A stretch of 9,049 bases of DNA from UBA1162 sp049513695 (GCA_049513695.1 JBEKVW010000082.1:1-9049), one strand, 5' to 3'; positions 1 through 4,953 are shown, numbered from the stretch's first letter. Numbers and translations are program-made. The notes: generated from the sequence alone by a model not told the origin.

Positions 1-323
1 ATGGAATCGAGTCTTTCTCCCATATTGTAATCGTCTTCTGGCTGCACAAGGTTAAAAAAGGCGAGCGGTTGATTATGAGGGTACATCCCTACCGCAACCC
101 CACTCTGCCTTTAAAAGGAGTCTTCGCTACAAGAAGTCCGGTGCGGCCAAACCCGATAGGCCTTACGGTAGTCAAACTTATTAAACGAAAAGCAAATATG
201 CTAACCGTCGTGGGACTGGATGCAATCGACGGCACGCCTGTGCTCGATATTAAGCCCTACCTGCCGGAACCGTTTATAAATGCCCAAATATCGACACCGG
301 GATGGGTAAATAAAAAAGGGTGA
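1..323 (+). CDS. trmO: TrmO (TsaA/YaeB) tRNA t6A37 methyltransferase, 3' part
   Basis: The reading frame is already open at the left edge (first full codon at 3) and runs to TGA at 321-323, giving about 106 C-terminal residues. It begins GIESFSHIVIVFWLHK, followed by the family hallmark TRSPVRPNPIGLTVVKL and then LDIKPYLPEPF. These are the conserved blocks of the TrmO/TsaA family (UPF0066), which uses S-adenosylmethionine to N6-methylate t6A37, known in E. coli for tRNA-Thr. The RPNPIG and DIKPYLP blocks line the cofactor site in the family. The TTG at 69 and the ATG at 75 lie inside the conserved domain and are not starts; the true start is upstream of the window. A tRNA promoter begins 8 bp after the stop, so the gene likely ends its transcription unit. 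The family call is very secure. Confidence 0.93.
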   Translation, partial: GIESFSHIVIVFWLHKVKKGERLIMRVHPYRNPTLPLKGVFATRSPVRPNPIGLTVVKLIKRKANMLTVVGLDAIDGTPVLDIKPYLPEPFINAQISTPGWVNKKG

Positions 324-331
324 CCGGATAC

Positions 332-359
332 TTGACATGGCGGTGATTTCTAATATAAT
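332..359 (+). promoter_or_regulatory. Consensus sigma70 promoter for tRNA-Gly
   Basis: TTGACA at 332-337 and TATAAT at 354-359 are perfect hexamers separated by 16 bp. The predicted transcription start near 366 lies 2-4 nt before the mature 5' end of tRNA-Gly at 369, so the 5' leader would be almost nil. Confidence 0.85.
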
Positions 360-368
360 TCGGTTTGT

Positions 369-443
369 GCGGGTGTAACTCAGCGGTAGAGTGCTTGCTT
401 CCCAAGCAAGACGTCGAGGGTCCGAATCCCTTCACCCGCTCCA
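369..443 (+). tRNA. tRNA-Gly (anticodon CCC)
   Basis: A complete cloverleaf is visible. The acceptor stem is GCGGGTG (369-375) with CACCCGC (433-439), the discriminator is T440, and CCA is encoded (441-443). The D arm is ACTC/GAGT around a loop containing GG. The anticodon stem CTTGC/GCAAG holds loop TTCCCAA with anticodon CCC at 401-403. The T arm is GAGGG/CCCTT with loop TCCGAAT (421-427). The loop reads TCC where nearly all elongator tRNAs have TTC, so position 55 is C rather than the U that becomes pseudouridine. It reads GGG codons and has its own consensus promoter. Confidence 0.96.
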
Positions 444-483
444 CTTTTTATTTCAGCTTCTGGAATTGTTGCCGTGCCTTTAA

Positions 484-511
484 TTGTCTCTGCGTGTAAG
501 ATTGTGATAAA
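484..511 (+). promoter_or_regulatory. Probable extended -10 promoter for tRNA-Lys
   Basis: TTGTCT at 484-489 lies 16 bp from GATAAA at 506-511, and TGT at 503-505 gives an extended -10 (TGTGATAAA). A leader of about 30 nt would follow, containing a small hairpin GGTTTC-TCTG-GAAACC at 522-537. The hexamers are weaker than those of the tRNA-Gly promoter, and read-through from tRNA-Gly is an alternative, as no terminator separates the two tRNAs. Confidence 0.45.
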
Positions 512-550
512 CTTTAAAGCTGGTTTCTCTGGAAACCGTATTCGGAAAAT

Positions 551-626
551 GGGCCGTTAGCTCAGTTGGTAGAGCAACTGACTTTTAATCAGTGGGTCGC
601 AGGTTCGATTCCTGCACGGCCTACCA
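551..626 (+). tRNA. tRNA-Lys (anticodon TTT)
   Basis: This is a canonical 76-nt cloverleaf with encoded CCA. The acceptor stem is GGGCCGT (551-557) with ACGGCCT (616-622), the discriminator is A623 and CCA is at 624-626. The D arm is GCTC/GAGC. The anticodon stem ACTGA/TCAGT holds loop CTTTTAA with anticodon TTT at 584-586. The T arm is GCAGG/CCTGC with a normal TTCGATT loop. Its last 14 nt recur with one mismatch at 4380-4393 (see findings). Confidence 0.97.
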
Positions 627-1160
627 AGTTCAAACCCACCAATTTGACCCTATTTTGACAGACTAATCAATGTGTCAGATCACAGGTCCTGCCGACACCC
701 TGATTCTATGGTTTAAACCAAGAAATTGCAAGAAATTTGCGGATGTATTGTTACATTTCAGGAGAACATACATTCAGAAGGTTATGTGGTTGGCGCTTGG
801 AAGACAGTCGAGAGAAGGCTCGCACTGTCTGCGACTTCATGGTCCCAAAACAAGCACGCTAAAAGGCAGTAACCGCTTGCCTCCTTTCCCAAAAAGACTA
901 TCAGAATGGCAAGAGAAAGACAATTTGGGAGCAAAGTAAGGTGATCTGTGACCTTCGGGTTATGAGTTTGAGCAGCAGGTTATTGAAGTGTGTTTTTATA
1001 CCTGCATAAGCACGGGTGTTCTAATTTACGGAAAACCACTTTGAACGTAAAGTGTTGTAAAATGTTGAAGGGTGTTTTTTAATTCGTGATACATCCGTGA
1101 TACAAAATCAATGATAGCCCTCCGGAGGCTTCTGAAATAGCGGTAACACAATCCTAATAA
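627..1160. other. Gene-poor region with nested inverted repeats
   Basis: No supported gene. An open frame at 670-939 has no ribosome binding site and an unprotein-like composition. Instead there are several inverted repeats: TGGTTTAAACCA, a perfect palindrome at 709-720; the hairpin at 802-830 (listed separately) within outer GCTTG/CAAGC (795-799/851-855); TCCCAAA/TTTGGGA at 887-893/924-930; and CACTTT/AAAGTG at 1037-1042/1049-1054. CGTGATAC occurs in tandem at 1085-1103. A strong terminator follows at 1161. A transcribed structured RNA upstream of that terminator is possible, but I recognise no known RNA family (no RNase P, tmRNA, SRP or 6S landmarks). Confidence 0.4.
802..830 (+). other. 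Strong hairpin, possible part of a structured RNA
   Basis: AGACAGT (802-808) pairs with ACTGTCT (824-830), and CGAG (809-812) pairs with CTCG (819-822). C823 is the only bulge, and the loop is AGAAGG. This gives 11 bp in 29 nt. No T-run follows, so it is not a classical terminator. Confidence 0.4.
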
Positions 1161-1198
1161 TGCCGGCGGCTCCGAAAGGGCTGCCGGCAGTCCTTTTT
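1161..1198 (+). terminator. Rho-independent terminator
   Basis: TGCCGGC (1161-1167) pairs with GCCGGCA (1183-1189). The stem is extended inward by GGCTC/GGGCT pairs including G-U wobbles, closing on loop CGAAA (1173-1177). A TCC spacer and a T-run at 1194-1198 follow. It fits termination of plus-strand transcription from the tRNA region; no protein gene ends just upstream. The imperfect palindrome TATTTCTTGAGAAATA (1198-1213) overlaps its tail. Confidence 0.8.
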
Positions 1199-1315
1199 AT
1201 TTCTTGAGAAATATTTACTAGGCGGAGCTAAGTGTACGGTAGGCAGAACCTTTAGCCTGACATCACCTTGCTAATAAGTATCTCAAACATGATTTTTATA
1301 TATATCAGCAAACCT

Positions 1316-1332
1316 GGCACCTAGTCGGTGCC
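1316..1332 (-). terminator. Hairpin downstream of the minus-strand unit
   Basis: GGCACC (1316-1321) pairs perfectly with GGTGCC (1327-1332) around loop TAGTC. It lies about 70 nt past the stop of the minus-strand gene ending at 1401. No long U-run follows directly on the minus strand, so it may be a weak terminator or only an mRNA 3' stabilising hairpin. The rest of 1214-1400 shows no gene. Confidence 0.3.
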
Positions 1333-1400
1333 GAAGCCACGCTGACCCTGATGTAAATCTTTCCATGCACCTCACACTTTGTAGCGTATAATTGAGGCAG

Positions 1401-1661
1401 CTATATATATTTCTTAATAATGTCACTATTATCCAATATTGATCTACCTATTACACGTGCAATTTCATCCAAATCATTCTTAAATTGTTCACGCCTAATA
1501 TTCAGGAATCTACCAGTTCCAGGTTCTTCTGCTACCGTGCCCCATATGTGCCTCTTTCGTCTTCTGCATACATAGATAGCTGGATATGGCGTTGATTTTG
1601 ATGGTGGAATAATGTCCACGATATAACTATCACCCTTACCAGTAACCATTTTACCTGCCAT
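1401..1661 (-). CDS. Uncharacterised 86-aa basic protein
   Basis: Starts at ATG 1661, preceded on its strand by GGGGTGATAT, a good ribosome binding site that selects the first of two near Met codons. The 86-residue protein has a beta-like N-terminal half (DSYIVDIIPP at 11-20, YPAIYVCRRRKRHIW at 26-40) with a basic CRRRKRHIWG patch. The C-terminal half is amphipathic helical (residues 57-86), ending IIKKYI. There is no signal peptide or membrane segment, so it is likely cytoplasmic. It begins 30 bp after the stop of the secreted CFI-box protein on the same strand and is probably cotranscribed with it. I do not recognise the family. The basic patch hints at nucleic-acid or membrane-surface contact, but that is inference only. 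Confidence 0.65.
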   Translation of the reverse strand: MAGKMVTGKGDSYIVDIIPPSKSTPYPAIYVCRRRKRHIWGTVAEEPGTGRFLNIRREQFKNDLDEIARVIGRSILDNSDIIKKYI

Positions 1662-1691
1662 ATATCACCCCACAATAAATTCACCCAATAA

Positions 1692-2867
1692 TTATTCAGG
1701 TATAGGATGCCAAATAGGTTTCGTGGCATCAAGAATAAATACAATTGGTTCAATAAGTAAGTCACGGGTCAATAATTTCAATAATTCATTTTGGGCTATC
1801 ACATCTGCTATGGGTGGGCTTGTACTATAATAAAAGTTCACGAAATCAGTCCCGATTACATTTGTAACTAATACCCTATCCCTAAAATCCCTTAATATAT
1901 CAATCTGTTTGGCTAATGGTGTGCCATACGCGGCAGTAGCAATAAAACAATTAGTAGACGATGGTTTGGGAGGCGGCAGAATTAGATCAGGTTGGGGTAA
2001 TGGTTCCGGTTTAGCGGGAATACTAGGAATTATGGGATTAACGGTGGTTGGTTTAGCAACGCTGCTCTCTGGTACTAGACTCCAACAAATAATAGATGTC
2101 TTAAATGAATCATATATATCCGGCATAGGCGTGCCCACTGGTGATTTTGGTGGACCTCCCAACCCTGACCTGAACTTCATTTTTTCTCCTGGGGGAGGCA
2201 ATACGCCAGAGGACATTGAATTCCCGCCTTCGAACACACCAACCACTTTGCCCTTATAACTAAATATAGTATGAAATCTGAGATACGATGGGGTCTTAAT
2301 GCCGGTATTTTGAATCTCACCAACTATATAAGAATCGACAGATTGAGGCCCCAGGCCCCATTTGGGGTCCAAAGTCTTGTAGGTACCGAGGGTGGGGCCT
2401 TCTGCGAAAGTTATATTGTCGTAAACCTCTATTCCACCGCCCAATATTGGAAAAGGATTTGTAAGTTCTTCAACTGAAATGTTCGATACTGCAAATGAAT
2501 CCCAAGCCATATTAGTCCCGCGAAAGCCTGTGGTTGAACGGGGCAATATAAAAGGATGCACCGGGTAATTATCCTGGTCGTAAAGATCCCACTTACCGCC
2601 CCCGAGATAGGATTTGTCCTTGTCGTAAAATTTGAAGTCAAATGAAATTGTGATTAGTTTATCGGAAGAATTTGTAATTACGTAGTACGTAAAGCCTTGT
2701 GCGAGCTTGCATGCATCGACAGTTACTTGTTGTTTTAAGTCAGATGCGAGTACTAATTTAGATGGTGAGGTAGAAGCGGTAATATTCTTAGCAGATAGAC
2801 CCAGTGAGGCGAAAATCAGCACAAAAGCTATTGAAAAGAATACTCGACCGGAATATGATGTCTTCAT
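1692..2867 (-). CDS. Secreted CFI-box C-terminal domain protein
   Basis: A 391-aa exported protein of unknown function. Residues 1-26 form a signal peptide (basic MKTSYSGR, hydrophobic FFSIAFVLIFASLGL, then SAK/ITA as cleavage region). Residues about 35-265 form a beta-rich module resembling FxLYD-like extracellular domains, with TYYVITNSSDKLITISFDFKFYDKD near 60-84 and VGEIQNTGIKTPSYLRFHTIFSYKGKVVGV near 182-211. A proline-rich linker spans 270-305. The CFI-box follows: CFIATAAYGTPLAKQ at 307-321, then LRDFRDRVL, VNFYYSTSPPIADVI and a hydrophobic tail. The CFI-box is a recurrent C-terminal sorting-like domain in bacteria and archaea; its processing is unknown to me. GGAGG lies just 3-4 nt before ATG 2867, a tight spacing, but no other start keeps the signal peptide. 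It likely leads a transcript with the 86-aa gene downstream. Confidence 0.85.
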   Translation of the reverse strand: MKTSYSGRVFFSIAFVLIFASLGLSAKNITASTSPSKLVLASDLKQQVTVDACKLAQGFTYYVITNSSDKLITISFDFKFYDKDKSYLGGGKWDLYDQDNYPVHPFILPRSTTGFRGTNMAWDSFAVSNISVEELTNPFPILGGGIEVYDNITFAEGPTLGTYKTLDPKWGLGPQSVDSYIVGEIQNTGIKTPSYLRFHTIFSYKGKVVGVFEGGNSMSSGVLPPPGEKMKFRSGLGGPPKSPVGTPMPDIYDSFKTSIICWSLVPESSVAKPTTVNPIIPSIPAKPEPLPQPDLILPPPKPSSTNCFIATAAYGTPLAKQIDILRDFRDRVLVTNVIGTDFVNFYYSTSPPIADVIAQNELLKLLTRDLLIEPIVFILDATKPIWHPIPE

Positions 2868-2881
2868 CTACCTCCAAACCT

Positions 2882-2898
2882 TGATATATTCTATATCA
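2882..2898 (-). promoter_or_regulatory. Perfect TGATATA inverted repeat in the leader
   Basis: TGATATA-TTC-TATATCA is a perfect 7-bp inverted repeat. It lies between the predicted promoter (2913-2942) and the ribosome binding site of the secreted-protein gene, where a repressor operator would fit. The half-site TGATATA recurs at the ribbon-helix-helix gene promoter (3601-3607 and 3610-3616). The AT-rich word makes coincidence possible. Confidence 0.35.
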
Positions 2899-2912
2899 CT
2901 GCTATTACTAGT

Positions 2913-2942
2913 ACAATACATGCTTGATAAAGGTATTTTCAA
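2913..2942 (-). promoter_or_regulatory. Candidate promoter of the secreted-protein unit
   Basis: On the minus strand, TTGAAA (plus positions 2937-2942) lies 18 bp from TATTGT (2913-2918). Transcription would begin near 2906, giving a leader of about 38 nt before ATG 2867. It also separates this unit from the zinc-ribbon gene that ends at 2966 upstream. Confidence 0.45.
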
Positions 2943-2965
2943 TTTATTCGCTCGAGAAATCTAGA

Positions 2966-3193
2966 TCAGCAAAACGGGCACCGCGATGGTGGAATACTGA
3001 CAAGGGCATTAATCTGAATCCGTCCATGTGCGGGGCAGTCAATGGTATATTTCGCCCTACCCACTTTTATTGACGAGCTTCCGTTATTTCCCGGCTTCGC
3101 CCTAACCTCGCCGAACACGTTCCCACAGTTCGGGCATTTGTTAGAATCTGGCGGGATAGTGCAACCACAATCAAGACAGCGTAATCCGTTCAT
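2966..3193 (-). CDS. Small double zinc-ribbon protein
   Basis: A 75-aa protein with two metal-binding knuckle pairs. C6-x2-C9 pairs with C20-x2-C23 (CLDCGCTIPPDSNKCPNCG) in a classic N-terminal zinc ribbon. C53-x2-H56 pairs with C72-x2-C75 (the protein ends RCPFC) as a second, C2HC-like site. A Gly/Ser/Asn-rich linker (33-42) joins them. No membrane segment or signal peptide is present. The start ATG 3193 is preceded by AGGGGTGAGAC, a fair ribosome binding site. Such small zinc-ribbon proteins may be regulators or adaptors, but the fold does not specify a function. The gene is on the same strand as the secreted-protein unit, but a separate promoter seems to lie between them. The C-terminal cysteine is the last residue, so the second site cannot tolerate truncation. 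Confidence 0.75.
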   Translation of the reverse strand: MNGLRCLDCGCTIPPDSNKCPNCGNVFGEVRAKPGNNGSSSIKVGRAKYTIDCPAHGRIQINALVSIPPSRCPFC

Positions 3194-3580
3194 GTCTCAC
3201 CCCTGTAAATACATTATTTGGTAATTCTGCTGTGTAGGGCTTAGTTGCCAACAGCGACATGAGCGCCCCCGCTACCAACCTACATCCCTGCGCCACTGAC
3301 CTTACCCTTAAAAAGAGGCAATGCCGGTGGGCGATGTTACACAAACCGTGATACATCACGAGTGAGCACTACTTGATTTAAGTACGAAACCGTCGGGCTC
3401 TGTATTTGATGGATGGTTGTTTTAAGTATAGATTCAACCAGACAAGAAGAGGACAGGAGCTTCAAAATACCGCTAATTTCACGGTAATTAGGCAAACTTC
3501 AAATGCCACCTCCTGGATATATCCAGAATACTTCTACTAAAAGTACCGGTTTGAAGCTATTCCGAAATGTGTGCAGGGGC
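3194..3580. other. Intergenic region, no gene seen
   Basis: This separates the minus-strand zinc-ribbon gene from the plus-strand ribbon-helix-helix gene. No frame here has both a plausible ribosome binding site and protein-like composition. It holds the near-palindrome CGTGAT-AC-ATCACG at 3347-3360, whose first 11 nt recur at 1085-1095, and the 101-bp palindromic element at 3458-3558. Confidence 0.5.
3458..3558. repeat. 101-bp imperfect palindromic element
   Basis: Outer 9-bp perfect inverted repeats AGCTTCAAA (3458-3466) and TTTGAAGCT (3550-3558) enclose two inner palindromes: CTAATT/AATTAG (3474-3479/3485-3490 region) and the perfect 14-bp CTGGATATATCCAG (3513-3526). ACCGG lies just inside the right arm and a related ACCG inside the left. 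It sits directly upstream of the promoter at 3581. It could be a MITE-like relic, a protein-binding region or a structured transcript; no transposase-family ends are recognised. Confidence 0.35.
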
Positions 3581-3609
3581 TTGACGGCGGCTGACTTAAA
3601 TGATATATT
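3581..3609 (+). promoter_or_regulatory. Promoter of the ribbon-helix-helix gene pair
   Basis: TTGACG (3581-3586) and TATATT (3604-3609) are separated by an ideal 17 bp, each one mismatch from consensus. Transcription would start near 3616, 34 nt before ATG 3650. The -10 overlaps the first TGATATA repeat, which suggests control by occlusion. Confidence 0.65.
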
Positions 3610-3629
3610 TGATATACTTATTTATCATA
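3601..3629 (+). promoter_or_regulatory. Operator-like TGATATA repeats over -10 and start site
   Basis: TGATATA occurs at 3601-3607 and again at 3610-3616, in direct orientation 9 bp apart. TGATA (from 3610) and TATCA (3623-3627) also form an inverted repeat. Closely spaced short repeats over a promoter are typical of ribbon-helix-helix autoregulation, and the gene just downstream encodes such a protein. Its binding here is inferred. Confidence 0.4.
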
Positions 3630-3649
3630 TTTGAATGGATCGATGAATA

Positions 3650-3925
3650 ATGACGGATAAGTTGCTGAGGAATGTTACAGAACAAATCTGGAGGGAGGCC
3701 AAGTCACAGGCGGCCCTGGATGGCAAGAGCCTGAAGGACTGGGTCGAGGAGGTCATCGCGGACAAGCTGGGCAAAAGGAATCTGCTCAAATCAAAGAAAG
3801 ATATGAGGAGGAAGCACGATGAAAGAGGGTCAACTAGTAATGATCAAGGAATGCCACAAGATACCGGAGCTGGTGGGAAAGACAGCCGAGGTGGTCGTGA
3901 CAAACGGTCTACAACTCGGCAGTAA
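3650..3925 (+). CDS. Ribbon-helix-helix DNA-binding protein
   Basis: Residues 1-42 match the Arc/FitA-like ribbon-helix-helix pattern. The strand is KLLRNVT (4-10), helix A is EQIWREAKSQAALDG (11-25) and helix B is SLKDWVEEVIADKLGK (27-42). These form dimeric transcription repressors that bind DNA through the strand; many are antitoxins of type II toxin-antitoxin pairs. The downstream partner here is not a recognisable PIN or RelE toxin. Residues 43-91 are Lys/Arg/Gly/Ser/Asp-rich and look disordered. Most of this tail is read from DNA that encodes the next gene in another frame (107-bp overlap from 3819), so its length may be incidental or due to a frameshift. ATG 3650 has only a weak ribosome binding site (GGAT at 3637-3640). 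The promoter and TGATATA repeats upstream suggest autoregulation. Confidence 0.72.
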   Translation: MTDKLLRNVTEQIWREAKSQAALDGKSLKDWVEEVIADKLGKRNLLKSKKDMRRKHDERGSTSNDQGMPQDTGAGGKDSRGGRDKRSTTRQ

Positions 3926-4010
3926 ATATCCAATCCACGTTGCCATAGAAGGCTATGAAAACCCCATTGGCTTCCGTGAAGACGAGATAACAGTGATCGG
4001 TCAGGGCTAG
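3819..4010 (+). CDS. Small beta-rich (SH3-like) protein of unknown function
   Basis: A 63-aa protein beginning MKEGQLVMIKECHKIPELVG. Alternating beta strands follow (TAEVVVTNG at 22-30, YPIHVAIEGY at 37-46) with the ending PIGFREDEITVI at 49-60. The pattern resembles SH3-like or KOW-type small barrels that bind nucleic acid or protein. I recall similar uncharacterised small proteins in anaerobes but know no function. ATG 3819 has a strong ribosome binding site (AGGAGGAA at 3806-3813) lying inside the upstream ribbon-helix-helix gene. Both would be on one transcript, and the frame is +1 relative to the upstream gene. Context suggests a regulator/partner pair. The frame, composition and ribosome binding site make this the more certain of the two overlapping genes in 3819-3925. 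Confidence 0.72.
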   Translation: MKEGQLVMIKECHKIPELVGKTAEVVVTNGLQLGSKYPIHVAIEGYENPIGFREDEITVIGQG

Positions 4011-4022
4011 CCAGATAGTAGG

Positions 4023-4050
4023 CTAATTGTCGCTCAGCGAAATGGGACAA
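4023..4050 (+). terminator. Hairpin after the gene pair, weak terminator candidate
   Basis: AATTGTC (4023-4029) pairs perfectly with GACAATT (4044-4050), with a 14-nt loop, 13 nt after the stop at 4010. Only TT follows the stem and the stem is AT-rich, so it would be a weak terminator. The rest of 4051-4202 shows no gene; a T-run at 4112-4118 follows no clear stem. Confidence 0.3.
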
Positions 4051-4202
4051 TTTTGGAAGCCGGCGGCAGTATAGGCCAAGTTGGCAACCTCAGTGGTCGT
4101 GGTGGCATCTCCTTTTTATTGAATTGCCATCATACATCACTCTGACGCACTAAGAAGTCAACCAATATAATGATGCTGACTAGAAGATCAGTATAAAGAA
4201 CC

Positions 4203-4305
4203 AGCTATTTAATTACCGGTGAAGTGGCAACCACGTTAAACTACACTCATCAGCAGCCGCAGGACCTGATGAAAAAACATGCGAAGTTTTAACCGGTAAA
4301 TAGCT
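4203..4305. repeat. 103-bp palindromic multi-hairpin element
   Basis: Outer arms AGCTATTT-AATT-ACCGGT (4203-4220) and ACCGGTAAATAGCT (4292-4305) pair over 14 bp, with one AATT bulge. Inside lie GTGG-CAA-CCAC (4224-4234), CATCAG/CTGATG (4248-4253/4266-4271) and AAAAC/GTTTT (4274-4278/4286-4290), so a branched four-way fold is possible. It lies between the ends of convergent transcription units. Possibilities are a MITE-like relic, a structured RNA or a cruciform protein-binding site. I recognise no known family. Confidence 0.4.
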
Positions 4306-4373
4306 TAGTAAATTGACGAATATCGGTGGGACTGAGGGCATGAGAACATGGCCAAAGGATATTGAGGCCAAGA

Positions 4374-4709
4374 TTATGGTGCACGGCCCACCACCACTGT
4401 ATATTCTGGTGTCTGGTAATTAGCGAAAAGCCTCACACGTACGTACACTTCTCCATTCTCCACAGACGCATTCAACTCGTGTATATTAGTAGTCTTGGGC
4501 GGTGGTTGCTGACCGATGCGGCCAACCCAACGCCCTACTTCATCGATTTGGTTGAGAATGGCGGGCCGGACATAGGCTTTGTCAATGAGTGACGGGCCGA
4601 ATGTGATGAGGCCATATCCATATGCGATTTTTGCGATTAGGCGGGCCAAATCGACTGCCCTAAAGGTAACGCTGACTTGAAACCCTTCCATGCTTAGCTT
4701 GTCACGCAC
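4374..4709 (-). CDS. Uncharacterised protein, possibly a C-terminal remnant
   Basis: The frame opens just after an in-frame TAG two codons before GTG 4709, so it cannot extend further upstream. GTG 4709 has AGGAA immediately beside it (too close), and ATG 4691 (residue 7) has no clear ribosome binding site, so the start is uncertain. The 105-111 residues are strongly protein-like: DLARLIAKIAYGYGLITFG near 19-37, YVRPAILNQIDEVGRWVG near 46-63, and a beta-rich end VYVRVRLFANYQTPEYTVVVG. From memory, this resembles the C-terminal part of longer proteins, some with HNH-nuclease-like N-termini, so it may be a fragment. It overlaps the 3' end of the upstream membrane-protein gene by 8 bp, consistent with translational coupling or with a relic after a break. 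Confidence 0.5.
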   Translation of the reverse strand: MRDKLSMEGFQVSVTFRAVDLARLIAKIAYGYGLITFGPSLIDKAYVRPAILNQIDEVGRWVGRIGQQPPPKTTNIHELNASVENGEVYVRVRLFANYQTPEYTVVVGRAP

Positions 4710-4953
4710 TTCCTAGATTGAGGGTCCGCATATTACGGTTGTGCCTAACACTTACGAAAACAAGATAAATTGCTCCTATAATAAAAAGCCCGATGCCAGC
4801 ATTAGTCCATGTAATTGCAATCCCGGCCAGTATCATTAAAAGTGCCAAGCCCATCGAATGTAAATATGAAGCCAAAATCGCATCCTTTTCAATTTTCTTT
4901 ATATGCTCCTCTATGGTTTCTAGGGTTATCTTGCTTTCACTTTCGTCTGACAT
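4702..4953 (-). CDS. Small protein with two membrane segments
   Basis: An 83-aa protein starting at ATG 4953. This start is chosen over an upstream in-frame Met because AAGGAGGT sits 5 nt before it. Residues 1-28 are charged and helical (MSDESESKITLETIEEHIKK, then IEKD), a possible short coiled coil. Two hydrophobic segments follow at about 33-51 (SMGLALLMILAGIAITWTN) and 53-68, and a basic tail ends HNRNMRTLNLGSA. It is predicted to be an inner-membrane helical hairpin with both ends cytoplasmic by the positive-inside rule. I do not recognise the family. Its TGA overlaps the GTG start region of the next gene on the same strand. A perfect 18-bp palindrome lies 37 bp upstream of the start and may be an operator. 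Confidence 0.68.
   Translation of the reverse strand: MSDESESKITLETIEEHIKKIEKDAILASYLHSMGLALLMILAGIAITWTNAGIGLFIIGAIYLVFVSVRHNRNMRTLNLGSA

Noticed and set aside
670..939. 89-codon plus-strand open frame after tRNA-Lys
   Set aside because: No ribosome binding site, atypical residue mix, and full of inverted repeats; more likely non-coding.
1085..1103. CGTGATACATC repeats shared with 3347-3357 as a site-specific recombination signal
   Set aside because: Only 11 nt; several shared 11-mers are expected by chance in 9 kb.
3650..4010. Classical VapBC-type toxin-antitoxin operon
   Set aside because: The second protein has no PIN-domain acidic residues or RelE-like features; only the RHH half fits.
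4224..4297. Self-cleaving ribozyme (hammerhead because of CTGATGA, or pistol because of the GTGG/CCAC hairpin followed by GTTAAA)
   Set aside because: No stem II followed by GAAA with a matching stem III for a hammerhead; the hairpin loop is only 3 nt, so it cannot form the pistol pseudoknot.
4203..4305. Integron attC site flanking a gene cassette
   Set aside because: GTTAAAC and TTTTAAC occur in the wrong order and the latter breaks the RYYYAAC consensus; no integrase seen.
4340..4423. Short plus-strand frame beginning MRTWPKDIEAK
   Set aside because: Poor ribosome binding spacing, and it overlaps the better-supported minus-strand gene.
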